Shown: in pieces, positions 31,460-40,522 of the stretch
Numbering within the stretch: the stretch's first letter is position 1
How the letters are laid out: each line of letters begins with the position of its first letter
Assembly: GCF_029626265.1 (NCBI RefSeq)
Contig: NZ_JARUBN010000001.1
Location: forward strand, 1,798,001 to 1,862,000
DNA: 64,000 bases
Source of the DNA: Micromonospora sp. WMMD1102
GTDB taxonomy: Bacteria > Actinomycetota > Actinomycetes > Mycobacteriales > Micromonosporaceae
Direction: 5' to 3'
Made by a program: the position numbers and the translations under genes
The notes under the pieces: generated by a model
Seen by the model: only the letters and a program-made list of their open reading frames with translations
Database searches by the model: none
What the model was told of the DNA's origin: nothing

Positions 31460-32107
31460 GTGATCCCCGTCCTGCTGGCCGACGACGAGGCGATGATCCG
31501 GGCCGGGGTCCGGGCGATCCTCGCCGCCGACCCGGAGATCGAGGTGGTGGCCGAGGCTGCCGACGGGCGCGACGCGGTCGAACTGGTCCGGGCCCACCGG
31601 CCCCGGGTGGCGCTGCTGGACATCCGGATGCCCCGGCTCGACGGGCTGGCCGCCGGGGTGGAGATCCGCCGGCTGGTCCCGGAGACCGGGGTGGTCATGC
31701 TGACCACGTTCGGCGAGGACGACTACATCGCCCGGGCGCTCGGCGAGGGGATGAGCGGGTTCCTGCTCAAGTCCGGCGACCCCCGGGAGCTGATCGCCGG
31801 GGTGCGGGCCGTGGCGGACGGTGCGGCGTACCTGTCGCCGGAGGTGGCGCGGCGGGTGATCGAGCTCGGCGGCGGGCTGCTGGCCCGGGCACCGGCCGCC
31901 CGGGAGCGGATCGAGGGGCTCACCGAGCGGGAACGGGAGGTGCTGGCGCTAGTCGGTGCCGGGCTCTCCAACGCCGAGATCGGCCGGCGGCTGTTCCTGG
32001 TCGAGGGAACGGTGAAGAGCTATCTGAGCAGCATCTTCACCCGGCTCGGGGTACGCAACCGGGTGCAGGCGGCGATCATCGCGTACGAGGCGGGCCTGAC
32101 GGGCTGA
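31460..32107 (+). CDS. NarL-family response regulator
   Basis: 215 residues: receiver domain with phospho-Asp in VALLDIRMP and conserved Lys in FLLKSGDP, then a LuxR-type HTH (LTEREREVLALVGAGLSNAE, EGTVKSYLSSIFTRLGVRNR). GAGAGGAGT precedes GTG 31460. It is the partner of the kinase just upstream. Such pairs usually control an adjacent ABC transporter; here only a collapsed transporter gene follows (32147-32710). Confidence 0.92.
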   Translation: MIPVLLADDEAMIRAGVRAILAADPEIEVVAEAADGRDAVELVRAHRPRVALLDIRMPRLDGLAAGVEIRRLVPETGVVMLTTFGEDDYIARALGEGMSGFLLKSGDPRELIAGVRAVADGAAYLSPEVARRVIELGGGLLARAPAARERIEGLTEREREVLALVGAGLSNAEIGRRLFLVEGTVKSYLSSIFTRLGVRNRVQAAIIAYEAGLTG

Positions 32108-32146
32108 GCCGTCCGGGCGGGGCGCCCGGCGAGCGCCCCGCCCGGT

Positions 32147-32710
32147 TCAGGCGTCCCGGCGGCGCAGCACGGCGAGCCCGGCCAGCAGGGCCGCGACCGC
32201 CCAGCAGGCGACGAGCACCAGGCCGACGGCCGACGGATAGGCATCGGTCTCGCCGCGCAGGAAGTGCAGCCCGGCGCTGCCGGGCAGCGCGTCGGCGATC
32301 GCGTTGAGTGCTCCGATGTCCGGCAGTCGCAGCGTGGCCGGCACGATCGCGAGCAGCAGGAAGACCGTCACGAGGGTGCCGACCGCGCTGCGCAGCGCGG
32401 CGCCGAGGCCGAGGGTGAAGAGGCTGATCAGCGCCAGGTACCCGGCCAGCCCGAGGCTGTCCGGTCCGGGGCACAGGACCGGAAAGACCTCCCGCAACGG
32501 GTGCCGGAAGCTCCGGTAGGGCCGGCCGTCGATCAGGGCGGTACCCGAGTCGGGGCGGTCCAGGCCGAGGGTCATCCGGATCGTGGTGGACTTGCCGGCG
32601 CCGTTCGGCCCGAGGAAGCCGGTGACCCGACCTGGCATGATCGATAGCGTGAGCCGGTCGACGGCTGTGGTCGCGCCGAAGCGCTTGGTCAGTTCGGTTA
32701 ACGTGATCAT
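32147..32710 (-). pseudogene. Deletion fusion of an ABC ATPase and its permease
   Basis: A 187-codon open frame whose first about 75 codons are the start of an ABC exporter ATPase (MITLTELTKRF, Walker A GPNGAGKSTTIRM, LIDGRPYRSFRHPLREV) and whose last about 105 are the end of an ABC-2 permease (YLALISLFTLGLGAALRSAV, through CWAVAALLAGLAVLRRRDA). The signature motif, Walker B and the first part of the permease are absent. The simplest history is one in-frame deletion joining two neighbouring genes. GGAAGGA still precedes the ATG. The product cannot work as a transporter. Confidence 0.82.
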
Positions 32711-32893
32711 GGATCCTTCCGGTGTTCGCAGCAGCTCCGCAGCGAGGCTAGGAATCCGGACGGCGGTCACACAGCGGACGATGGATGGCCGGTGGGGCCG
32801 ACTTTGGTCGGGAATGCCGGCTGGTGCTCCGGGCCGGGCGGCGACGTAGGCTGGGTGCCGTCCGGACAGCCGTCGGCGCTGGAGGTCTTCGTC

Positions 32894-33433
32894 ATGCAGC
32901 ACGTCGAGGCGGGTTCCTCGATGCCGGAAACGGGCCGCGCTGTCGGCTCCGTGCGGTGGTACCCGCAGGTGCTCACCCTGGCCGTAGTGATCGTGCTGGT
33001 GGACCAGGTCACCAAATACCTGGCCGTGGCCGCACTCTCCGACGGCGGTGTCGTACCGGTCCTCGGCGACCTGCTCAGCCTGCGGCTGCTCTACAACCCG
33101 GGGGCGGCGTTCTCGATCGGCACCGGCGTCACCTGGGTCTTCACGATCATCGCCGCCGTCGCGGTGGTGGCGATCACCCGGGCCGCCTGGAAGGTCCGCA
33201 ACCGGGCCTGGGCGATCGCCCTCGGCCTGGTGCTCGGCGGCGCCACCACGCACCTGCTGGACCGGCTGTTCCGGGAGCCCGGGTTCGCCCGGGGACATGT
33301 CGTCGACTTCATCGACTACGCCGGCTTCTTCGTCGGGAACGTCGCCGACATCAGCCTGGTGCTGGGCGGCGTGCTCATCGTGCTGCTGTACCTGCGCGGG
33401 GTCGACATCGACGGCCGGCGCGACCGGGCCTGA
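32894..33433 (+). CDS. lspA: Lipoprotein signal peptidase II
   Basis: Aspartyl membrane protease that cleaves prolipoprotein signal peptides, 179 residues with four hydrophobic segments. The conserved blocks are YNPGAAFSIG, the first catalytic Asp region GGATTHLLDRLFR and the second, FVGNVADISLVLG. The more usual GGALGNLIDRL reads GGATTHLLDRL here. ATG 32894 is preceded by GGAGG at the right distance. No neighbour is functionally related; a second, main lspA probably exists elsewhere in the genome. Confidence 0.85.
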   Translation: MQHVEAGSSMPETGRAVGSVRWYPQVLTLAVVIVLVDQVTKYLAVAALSDGGVVPVLGDLLSLRLLYNPGAAFSIGTGVTWVFTIIAAVAVVAITRAAWKVRNRAWAIALGLVLGGATTHLLDRLFREPGFARGHVVDFIDYAGFFVGNVADISLVLGGVLIVLLYLRGVDIDGRRDRA

Positions 33434-33477
33434 CCCGGCCGGAACCGTCAGCGGGCGGGACCGTCCGCTCCGAACCG

Positions 33478-33544
33478 TCACCGGGCGGCACGTGCACCGG
33501 GCGGCACCGCACGTGCACCGGGCGGCACGTGCACCGGGCAGCAC
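33478..33544. repeat. Tandem repeats between lspA and the P450 gene
   Basis: Degenerate copies of a unit near CACGTGCACCGGGCGG fill the gap between convergent genes. CACGTG and GTGCAC are themselves palindromic, so the array can form hairpins and may serve as a terminator. Confidence 0.6.
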
Positions 33545-33547
33545 GAG

Positions 33548-34738
33548 TCAGCGGGCAGAGCCGGCAGCGGACGGTCGGCGGCGCGTGACGACAAGCGCGT
33601 CCGGCATCCGGAACGACAGGTTGTCCGGGCACCAGGGCGCGCGCAGCACCGTCACGTCGGCCAGCAGCGGAGCCGTCTCGGCGACCACCACCGCCGCCTC
33701 CAGCCGGGAGAGCTGCGCGCCGACGCAGCGGTGTGCCCCCGCCCCGAACGCCAGGTGCCGGCGGGAGCCGCGCTGCCCCGGCAGGAACCGCTCCGGTGCG
33801 GCCACCACCGCCGGGTCGCGGCCGGCGCGGGCCAGCCAGAGCACCAGGCTGCTCCCTTCCGGTACGGCGGTGCCGGCCAGCTCGGTGTCCTGGGCGGCCA
33901 CCCGGCGCCAGGTGACGATCGGCGGGTCCAACCGCAGCCCCTCCTCGACCACGTCCGCCACCTCGACCGTGCCGGCGTGCAGGCCGGCGAGCACCTCCGG
34001 GGCGCCGGTGAGCCGGTGCACCAGCAGGGTGAGGAACTGCGAGGTGGTCTCCTGGCCGGCGACCAGCAGGAAGAACAGCGCCCCGATCACCACGTCCGGC
34101 GGTTGCCCGGCGGAACGCAGCTCGCCGGCCAGCCCGGCCCCGGTGGCGGCGAACTCCCGCAGTACGGCGTGGAACCGGCCCACCAGCTCGACGAGTACCC
34201 GCTGCCGGTCCGGGTCGACCGGGGCCCAGAACAGTTCCAGGGCGGCCCGGGTGAACTCCTTGACCACCTCGGCGGGCGCCTCCGGCAGCTCCACCAGCCG
34301 GGCCAGTACCAGCAGCGGCAGGTCGGCGGCGAGTTCCGCGTACAGGTCGACGGGATGCCCGGCGTCGAGGGTGCCGCGCAGCCGGCCGACCCGCTCCCGC
34401 ACGACGGCGGTCAGCCACGGCCGCTGGGCGGCGACCCGGTGCGGGTGCAGCGCCTCGGCCACGATGCCCCGGATCAGCGGATGGCTCGGCCCACCGTTGT
34501 TGGCCAGCGTCGCCGGCAGCCGGAAGCCGTGCCGGGCGAGGATCCGCAGCGCGCCGACCGGGATCGGGGTCATCGCGTCCAGCGCGTTGTCCGGGCGGAA
34601 CGTCTCCGGGTCGGCGAGTACCCGGCGGACCAGCTCGTGCCGGGTCACCACCAGATGCTCGACGCCGAGGTGGTCCGGTACGGCGACCAGGTCCGGCCAG
34701 GTTCGCTCGACCGGCTCCTGCCAGCTACGGAACAGCAC
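33548..34738 (-). CDS. Cytochrome P450
   Basis: Heme monooxygenase, 396 residues, soluble bacterial type. The I-helix oxygen-activation motif is AGQETT, the ExxR motif lies in EEGLRLDPPI, and the heme-ligand loop is FGAGAHRCVGAQL with Cys 338. Length is normal. It starts at GTG 34738 without a clear ribosome-binding site. No ferredoxin or biosynthetic cluster gene is adjacent; a methyltransferase gene follows upstream on the same strand. The substrate cannot be predicted. Confidence 0.92.
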   Translation of the reverse strand: MLFRSWQEPVERTWPDLVAVPDHLGVEHLVVTRHELVRRVLADPETFRPDNALDAMTPIPVGALRILARHGFRLPATLANNGGPSHPLIRGIVAEALHPHRVAAQRPWLTAVVRERVGRLRGTLDAGHPVDLYAELAADLPLLVLARLVELPEAPAEVVKEFTRAALELFWAPVDPDRQRVLVELVGRFHAVLREFAATGAGLAGELRSAGQPPDVVIGALFFLLVAGQETTSQFLTLLVHRLTGAPEVLAGLHAGTVEVADVVEEGLRLDPPIVTWRRVAAQDTELAGTAVPEGSSLVLWLARAGRDPAVVAAPERFLPGQRGSRRHLAFGAGAHRCVGAQLSRLEAAVVVAETAPLLADVTVLRAPWCPDNLSFRMPDALVVTRRRPSAAGSAR

Positions 34739-34800
34739 CCGACCACGCTAACCAGTGCTGTCCCGCCGGCCGCTGCCGCCGGTCGCCGGGGTGACGTTCG

Positions 34801-35460
34801 TCAGGTCCCGGACCCGCTCGTCAGTTCCCAGACCCGGCTGTGCTTCACGCTGACGCTCTCCAGGGCGACGGTGACCGGGATGTCGTAGCCGGCCAGCGGC
34901 CGGAACCGTTCCCGTGGCAGGTACGCCCGCTCCGGGTCGCCGACCAGCACCCGGGCACCGGCCCGGCTGGCTCGGAGCAGGAACCGCAGCACCCGGTTCG
35001 CCATCGCCTGGCTGTAGAAGACGTCGCCGGCCAGTACCACCTCCGCGTCGCCGGCGTCGCCGTCCAGTACGTCGCCGACCTCGCCGGCCACCGTCACCCC
35101 GTTGGCCTCGGCGTTCACCGCGACGGCGGCCACCGCCACCCGGTCGACGTCGACGGCCCGGACCCGTGCGGCGCCGGCCCGGGCGGCGGCGATCGCCACC
35201 AGCCCTGAGCCGCAGGCGAGGTCCAGCACCCGCCGGCCGGCGACCGTCTCCGGGTGGTCGAGCAGATGGCGGGCCAGCGCCTGGCCGCCGGCCCAGGCGA
35301 AGGCCCAGAACGGTGGCGGCTGCTCGCTGCGGAACTCGCCCTCGGTCAGTTTCCACAGGCCGATCGGTTCGGCAGCCTGGTGCAGCCGGATCTCCGGCAC
35401 CGCCGAAACCGGGGTCAGTTGGGCGTACGTTCGGACGAACTCCGCCGGACTCTCGGACAC
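34801..35460 (-). CDS. Class I SAM-dependent methyltransferase
   Basis: About 219 residues. SAM motif I is VLDLACGSGLVAIAAARAGA, and VRAVDVDRVAVAAVAVNAEAN with VVLAGDVFY gives motifs II and IV. The N-terminal PEIRLHQAAEPIGLWKLTE and the FWAFAWAGGQALARHLLDHP region match nicotinamide/ETFB-lysine-type protein methyltransferases. The start is uncertain: GTG 35460 begins just before the conserved region; upstream in-frame codons reach 35586 but encode an Arg-rich stretch. Confidence 0.8.
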   Translation of the reverse strand: MSESPAEFVRTYAQLTPVSAVPEIRLHQAAEPIGLWKLTEGEFRSEQPPPFWAFAWAGGQALARHLLDHPETVAGRRVLDLACGSGLVAIAAARAGAARVRAVDVDRVAVAAVAVNAEANGVTVAGEVGDVLDGDAGDAEVVLAGDVFYSQAMANRVLRFLLRASRAGARVLVGDPERAYLPRERFRPLAGYDIPVTVALESVSVKHSRVWELTSGSGT

Positions 35461-35675
35461 AACCGCCGATTGTGCCGGTAGCCGACCGGGGCGGCGGCGC
35501 CGGCCCGCTTCCGTGACCCGCGTTCGGGCGTGTCGCGGCGGGCTCGTAACGGGTTCAGCACTGCGCGTCAAATGTGCCCTTTTCATTACTGGATGGTGCT
35601 GATACGCCAGTCTTCCGTCCGGTCAACCGGCCCCATAACGTTGATCAGGTCGGGATCGGCGCGAATGGGGTGGTG

Positions 35676-36587
35676 GTGACGGTGCGGCGGTTCGCGATCC
35701 GGCTCGGGTCCACGTTGGTGTGTGCCACGACGGGTTGGATCCTGCTGCCGGTGCCCCCGGCCGAGGCGGCGCCCGGCTTCGAGACCGCCCTGACCCGGCT
35801 ACCCGGACGGTTCGTCGCCGGTGCCGGCGCCGAGACGATCACCGCGGTGATCTCCACCAACCGGGACGACGGCTGCCGCAAGGTCCGCTGGTCGCTGGTG
35901 CTGCGGGCGGACGGCCTGCGGCTCGACCAGGTCGGGATCGACCGGATCGAGCAGAACGGCGTCGTCGGAATGGAGGTCCGGGGTGCGAACGGCGGGGCCC
36001 GGCTCACCGACCGGGAACTGGACCCCGGCACGCTGTGCCGGAACCGCACGGTCACCGCGCAGTACCGGCTGGCCGTCGACGCGGCGGTGACGGACGGGCG
36101 GATCGAGCTGACGGTCGAGGCGTTCGACGCCCAGTCCCGGCTGCTCGATGCGGCCAGCGCCACCCGCGAGGTGGTCAGCGAGCGCAGTGGCGGCCCGGCG
36201 TCACGGCGCCGGGCGCCGACCCCGTCCCAGCAGGCCCGACCCACCCCCACCGAGGCGGTGCGCCCGACCGAACCGGTCGACGGCGACGCACCGGTGCTCG
36301 CGGAGGGGACGGACGGTGCTGGGGCGGCCGACGGCGGCTCGGGCGGCGGCGAGGCCGCCGCCGCCGACCGGGGCGGTGCCGGGCTGACCCTGCTCGGCTT
36401 CGGCTTCGGTGCCCTGCTGCTCTTCCTCGGCGCCGGCCTGCTGCTCCGGCTGCACTTCCGCAACCGCTTCCCGGAGCCGGCCACGGCCACGTCGCCGTCG
36501 CGGCGGAGCCGGCCCGCGGTCCGGCGGGGGAACCCCGAGGCGGTACGCCGCCGGGACAGCGCCGCCCGCCACTACTCCGACTGGTGA
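35676..36587 (+). CDS. Exported membrane protein of unknown function
   Basis: About 303 residues. An N-terminal signal (RFAIRLGSTLVCATTGWILL) is followed by a beta-rich outer domain with two Cys (GCRKVRWSLVL and LCRNRTVTAQY) that could form a disulfide, a Pro/Gly/Ala-rich linker (about 190-240), one membrane helix (LLGFGFGALLLFLGAGLLL) and a basic cytoplasmic tail. The layout suggests a cell-surface protein anchored at its C-terminus. Several in-frame GTGs lie at 35670-35676; the true start is among them. Family not recognised. Confidence 0.65.
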   Translation: MTVRRFAIRLGSTLVCATTGWILLPVPPAEAAPGFETALTRLPGRFVAGAGAETITAVISTNRDDGCRKVRWSLVLRADGLRLDQVGIDRIEQNGVVGMEVRGANGGARLTDRELDPGTLCRNRTVTAQYRLAVDAAVTDGRIELTVEAFDAQSRLLDAASATREVVSERSGGPASRRRAPTPSQQARPTPTEAVRPTEPVDGDAPVLAEGTDGAGAADGGSGGGEAAAADRGGAGLTLLGFGFGALLLFLGAGLLLRLHFRNRFPEPATATSPSRRSRPAVRRGNPEAVRRRDSAARHYSDW

Positions 36588-36879
36588 TCCGGCACGCCGA
36601 GGCCCCGCTGAAGCGAACTGATCGACCAGCCGTAAGAACCCGGGTCTGCTCATCGAGGGTCGGCGCGTCCGCGCTCAGGGTGATGAGCACCCCGTTCCGC
36701 AAGGCCGCGAGCTTCTCCTGCGCATAGGTGGCCTGCATGGCCCGGCGCCAGACGGCGGGCGATGACGACACATGAACGATGGCTTACCTCCGAGTGTGCC
36801 CAGCATTATGCCTGATAGTTGCCGTGTTCGGTCACGGTGCCGACAGAACGCGAGACAAAGGATCAATACGCTCGCGACC

Positions 36880-37317
36880 ATGAATTTTGACGTTGGTGAT
36901 GTCCCGGCGTGGGTGGCTTTGATCGTCTCTGTTGTCTCGGTCCTCGTCGCGGTACGCGCGACACGTCACGCCAGGGACTCTGCCGGGGCAGCCCGGCGGT
37001 CCGCTGACGCGGCAGAGCGTCAAGCCGCTGCGGCTGAGGCGGCCGTCCCGCCGCCGCCACCGGCCGTCGACTGGCGCATCGTCCATCAGCAGAAGAGCAG
37101 GTACGTGCTCCGCAACGTTGGAGTCGAAACTGCGACCGGTGTGCAAATCCAGGATCACGACGCGATCCTCTGGGCTGTCGACGAGGTGCCGACGGAGGTG
37201 CCGCCTAATGCTGGTGTGCCGTTTCTGATCGCCGCGACTATGGGTAACCCAGCGCCAGACGAACTCTGGGTTACTTGGGACGGGCGTTCAATCCCCGTCG
37301 CCGTACCCATCCCATGA
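36880..37317 (+). CDS. Small membrane-anchored protein of unknown function
   Basis: 145 residues: one N-terminal membrane helix (VPAWVALIVSVVSVLVAVRA), a basic/Ala-rich helical segment rich in Arg and Ala that may form a coiled coil, a Pro run, then a small domain (VDWRIVHQQKSRYVLRNVG, PDELWVTWDGRSIPVAVPIP). Base composition drops in this part of the window (ATGAATTTTGACGTTGG at its start), in line with acquired DNA. The ribosome site is weak. Nothing clear was found in 36588-36879. Confidence 0.6.
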   Translation: MNFDVGDVPAWVALIVSVVSVLVAVRATRHARDSAGAARRSADAAERQAAAAEAAVPPPPPAVDWRIVHQQKSRYVLRNVGVETATGVQIQDHDAILWAVDEVPTEVPPNAGVPFLIAATMGNPAPDELWVTWDGRSIPVAVPIP

Positions 37318-37360
37318 CTGCTCCTGTCTCAACTACCCGACCCGTGTAGCTGGACCTAGT

Positions 37361-38895
37361 CCGGCGGTGACTGATCAGGTGGTCGCTGTGGCGGTGGGTA
37401 GCCAGGGGCGGCCGGCGATGAGTTCGGTGAGGGCGTTCATGATGTTGCGGCCGTGTGCGGTGGTGGTGGCGAGGTAGGAGCGGATCAGCGCGAACTGCTG
37501 GGCTCCGTCGAGGGTGCGTAAGCTCCCGGATACTTTCTGTCGGATCTTGACCATGCGGATCTGCTGCTCGGCGGCGTTGTTGTCGAACGGGGACCGCAGG
37601 TCGACCGTGAAACGCAGGTAGTCGTCGATGCGGTCACGCATCCGGCGGCCGAGCGCGGTCAGTTTCCGGCCGGTCTTCGACTTCTCGTGCTGGTGGTCCT
37701 TGACCGCGATCAGAGCGGCCTGGCGGAACAGGCCGGTCTGCTCGGCCAGCAGGTCTGGGTTGATACCGGACGCCTTGTGGACGCGTGCGGTGTCCGCGGC
37801 GGTCTTGAGTCGTAGGATCGCGTCGGCTGCCTGCCCGGGCCATACCGCCCGCGGTGCCAGTTCGGCGGCGGCGGTCAGTTCCCGCAGCAGGTGGGCGCAG
37901 CACAGCTGGTGGGCGGCCGGGGTGTAGGTGTCGTATGGGGCCCACGCGTCGTGCACGGCGATCCCGGTGATCGAGGCCATCACCTGGCCGGCGTCGATCC
38001 CGGCCCGGCCGCGTTTCGGGTGCACCCAGACGAGGGTGTACTTGCCGGTGGTAGCCACATGCACCCAGTGCAGCTTGCCGGCGACCCGCAGCCCGGACTC
38101 GTCGACGTGCACCACGCCCGCGCTGGCCAGCGCGTCACGGACCTGATCCACGAACTCCGAATCGGTCAGAGCATCCCCGGCGCGGGCGTGAGCGGCGGCG
38201 ACCGCGCCCGCCGACATCGGCACGCCGAACAAATCACTCATGGCCTGCGCCGTCCGTGCCTGCGCCCCGAACAACGCCTGCTGCAGATACACCGCCGCGG
38301 CCTGAGCCCTCGGCCCGTACTGAACCGGGGCGTCCACCCCGTCCGGAGACCGGCCGGCGGTGACGTGCCCGCACCCGCACCGGCGGGACACGATCCGATG
38401 CTCGGTCACCCGCACACCAACCTCCGGCAGGTCGAACACCTGCCGCGCGACGACCCCGGCAACCCTGGCACCAGTCAGATCCCCACCACATTCGCCACAG
38501 CCAGCAGGTTCGTGCTCCACCCACTCGTGTGGGTCATCCACCTGCCGCAACGTGCGCCCCTGATGGCCCGGCTGACCGCCGGCACGCCGACCCGACCGGG
38601 TTCGCAACGACTTCGGCGCCGGCTTGGCCAACCCGTCTGACGACGGCGGCCGCGACGAGTTCGACGAGTCCTGCCCAAGCCGGGCCCGCAGATCCGCGTT
38701 CTCGGCCCGTAACACCGCGTTCTCCCGCCGCAACCCGGCGTTGTCCCGCTCAAGCTCAAGAACCCGGGCCTCCAGCCGGGCAAGCCGCTCAAGCAGCTCC
38801 ACGATGGACGGCGTTCCGGACACCCGACCATGATCCACCCAGACCAGCTCAGGTCAAGCCAACCCGCCGACGAGCACCTGATCAGTCACGTCCGG
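37361..38895. mobile_element. IS66-family insertion sequence with terminal inverted repeats
   Basis: The transposase gene is bounded by CCGGCGGTGACTGATCAGG... at 37361-37381 and its inverted counterpart at 38875-38895; 19 of 21 bases match, including the perfect core GTGACTGATCAGGTG. The transposase stop codon lies inside the left repeat. No 8-bp target duplication is evident at these boundaries (GACCTAGT left, CGAAGGGT right), so the element is old, rearranged, or its true tips lie a little elsewhere. The accessory tnpA and tnpB genes of classical IS66 are absent. Confidence 0.82.
37375..38838 (-). CDS. tnpC: IS66-family transposase
   Basis: 487 residues. A coiled-coil N-terminus (LERLARLEARVLELERDNAG) is followed by the IS66 leader (SSNSSRPPSSDG), a zinc-ribbon (CGECGGDLTG, then CGCGH), and the DDE domain with VVHVDESGLRV, AVHDAWAPYD and the late RSPFDNNAAEQQIRM holding the catalytic Glu. 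The frame is intact and every motif is present, so the protein could be active. Start GTG or ATG at 38838 lies close inside the right terminal repeat. Confidence 0.93.
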   Translation of the reverse strand: MDHGRVSGTPSIVELLERLARLEARVLELERDNAGLRRENAVLRAENADLRARLGQDSSNSSRPPSSDGLAKPAPKSLRTRSGRRAGGQPGHQGRTLRQVDDPHEWVEHEPAGCGECGGDLTGARVAGVVARQVFDLPEVGVRVTEHRIVSRRCGCGHVTAGRSPDGVDAPVQYGPRAQAAAVYLQQALFGAQARTAQAMSDLFGVPMSAGAVAAAHARAGDALTDSEFVDQVRDALASAGVVHVDESGLRVAGKLHWVHVATTGKYTLVWVHPKRGRAGIDAGQVMASITGIAVHDAWAPYDTYTPAAHQLCCAHLLRELTAAAELAPRAVWPGQAADAILRLKTAADTARVHKASGINPDLLAEQTGLFRQAALIAVKDHQHEKSKTGRKLTALGRRMRDRIDDYLRFTVDLRSPFDNNAAEQQIRMVKIRQKVSGSLRTLDGAQQFALIRSYLATTTAHGRNIMNALTELIAGRPWLPTATATT

Positions 38896-39064
38896 CGAAG
38901 GGTGCAGCGGCGCGCTGCTCGTAGATATGGCGGGCGATGCTCGAACCCTTCGTGGCACAGGGCCTCTTCCTCTTGCCCTGACCTTCACGGCCGCAGTCGT
39001 CGGCCGGATCAGCGTCGTGCAAATGGCCCTGCGCGGGTCCGAACCGAAGGATCGGCCCGGCATC

Positions 39065-39253
39065 TCAAGGCTGTCGCGGAGCTGTTCCGGCGGAGGCGAC
39101 GAACGCGCGCCACGCAGCCGGGGTGAACGCCAGCACCGGGCCACCGGTGTCCTTACTGTCGCGGACCTCGGCGGTGTGGCCGGGGTACCGAGCTTCCACA
39201 CACGCGCCGTTCCCACCGCTGCGGGTGCTCTTGCGCCACTGGTCGGTCAGCAT
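39065..39253 (-). CDS. DUF397 protein
   Basis: 62 residues, with the DUF397 pattern: WRKSTRSGGNGACVEAR, VRDSKDTGGPVLAFTPAAWR and a closing FVASAG. It follows an XRE regulator gene (39266-40117) by 12 bases. In Streptomyces such pairs (WhiJ-like XRE plus DUF397) control development or antibiotic production and behave much like antitoxin-toxin modules. The 226 bases between it and the insertion sequence (38839-39064) show no other gene. Confidence 0.85.
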   Translation of the reverse strand: MLTDQWRKSTRSGGNGACVEARYPGHTAEVRDSKDTGGPVLAFTPAAWRAFVASAGTAPRQP

Positions 39254-39265
39254 GGCGCCTCTCCC

Positions 39266-40117
39266 TCAGGTCTGGTGCTCGGTGTCGCGGATCTTTTTGA
39301 TCATCGCAGCCGAGGCGGTTGCCGACAACGCTACTGCGCGAAGGCTGGCGAAGACATCGGCACACCGTCGTACGTCTTCGCCCTCAGCGTAGAGGTCACC
39401 GGTCAAGCCCTCGATGTAGACCACTCCTGGTCCCTCGTTGAACGTCAGGATGTGGAAGCTCGACAACATCGACGCGTACGCACCTTCGCGGAACGGGATC
39501 ACCTGGAGCGTGACGTTCCACAGCTTTACTTTCTCAAGCATCGCCGTGAGCTGGGCCTTCATGACCTCCGGTCCGCCGATCTGTCGGTGTAGCACCGCTT
39601 CATCGATCACCGCGACCAGAGGGAGTGCGCCATCCATGACGAGCTTCTGTCGCTGGGCTCGCGCGGCAACTCGTTCTTCCACACCGGCCGGCGTCGGGCG
39701 AGAGGCGTCCTCGGTGATGATCGCTCGGGCGTAGTCCTCGGTCTGAAGCAAGCCCGGCACAACCAGAGTTTCGAAGTTGTGGATTTCCTCCGCGGCTGAC
39801 TCCAACCCGATGTACTGCCGGTACGACGGTGGAAGATCGCCGTACTTGGCCCACCACCCGCGCTGCTTGCCCGACCGGGCCATCGTCAACAACGTTTCGC
39901 GCAGCTCGGGATCCGTTACGCCGTACCGGTCGAGCAAGGCGTTCAGTGCCGGTCCCTTGATCCCGACGCGGCCCTGCTCGATTCGGCGCATCGTGCTCGC
40001 CGAGACCTCGATGATGTCGGCTGCTTGCTCGGCCGTCACGTTGGCTTCCTCGCGGACTCGCTTGATTCGCGCGCCGAGCTGGAAGCGAAGGAACGTCGGG
40101 CTGTCCATGGTGGTCAT
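39266..40117 (-). CDS. XRE regulator with DUF5753 domain
   Basis: 283 residues. N-terminal HTH_31-type domain (LGARIKRVREEANVTAEQAA, STMRRIEQGRVGIKGPALNA) and a C-terminal DUF5753 domain (LVVPGLLQTEDYARAII, LHRQIGGPEVMKAQL, VVYIEGLTGDLYAEG). It belongs to the large actinobacterial WhiJ-like set and is coupled to the DUF397 gene. GGAG stands close to ATG 40117. The two genes at 40286-40761 are divergent from it and may be its targets. Confidence 0.88.
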   Translation of the reverse strand: MTTMDSPTFLRFQLGARIKRVREEANVTAEQAADIIEVSASTMRRIEQGRVGIKGPALNALLDRYGVTDPELRETLLTMARSGKQRGWWAKYGDLPPSYRQYIGLESAAEEIHNFETLVVPGLLQTEDYARAIITEDASRPTPAGVEERVAARAQRQKLVMDGALPLVAVIDEAVLHRQIGGPEVMKAQLTAMLEKVKLWNVTLQVIPFREGAYASMLSSFHILTFNEGPGVVYIEGLTGDLYAEGEDVRRCADVFASLRAVALSATASAAMIKKIRDTEHQT

Positions 40118-40285
40118 TGTGCTCCGGGTCTCGGCAGTCTGCGCCGTTCACACGCCGTAGTACATGAATGGCCTACAGTCATTGACCTGGTAAAAATGCG
40201 CGCGCAATATGGATGCCGGGTGCGGTGGTCGGGTGACTAACTCGAAGGCCCGGCCACCGTGCTCCCAGCCGACGGGAGGTCAGGC

Positions 40286-40522
40286 GTGTTCTTGGTCCGG
40301 TGGTACCTGAACGAGCTGCGTGAGGTCTTCAAGCGACACGGGCCGGTGCACTCGTGGCTATACGACAAGTGGATGTGCCGTTGTGGGGAAGTGTGGCCAT
40401 GTCCCGTACGCCACGGCCGAGTGAAGGACTACCGGTGGCATCAGGAACCCGAGCGACGCGAGCGGCGGGGCATCTTCTTGATCTCGTCTGCTCGGCATGG
40501 GCGTTGGGTTCGGATGCGATGA
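40286..40522 (+). CDS. Small Cys-rich protein of unknown function
   Basis: 78 residues: VRWYLNELREVFKRHGPVHS followed by a CRCGEVWPCPVRH cluster that may bind a metal, then a basic tail. GGGAGG at 40274-40279 supports GTG 40286. It overlaps the next gene by four bases (ATGA). Small proteins of this type often accompany XRE/DUF397 loci in actinobacteria; function unknown. Confidence 0.65.
   Translation: MFLVRWYLNELREVFKRHGPVHSWLYDKWMCRCGEVWPCPVRHGRVKDYRWHQEPERRERRGIFLISSARHGRWVRMR

Noticed and set aside
33478..33544. Repeat array considered as a CRISPR array
   Set aside because: Units are about 16 bp, contiguous, without spacers of constant length, and no cas genes are present.
36588..36771. 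Minus-strand stretch reading MSSSPAVWRRAMQATYAQEK and LAALRNGVLITLSADAPTL
   Set aside because: Looks faintly protein-like and could be a relic, but it runs on into the antisense of the membrane protein gene and I cannot name a family; not annotated.
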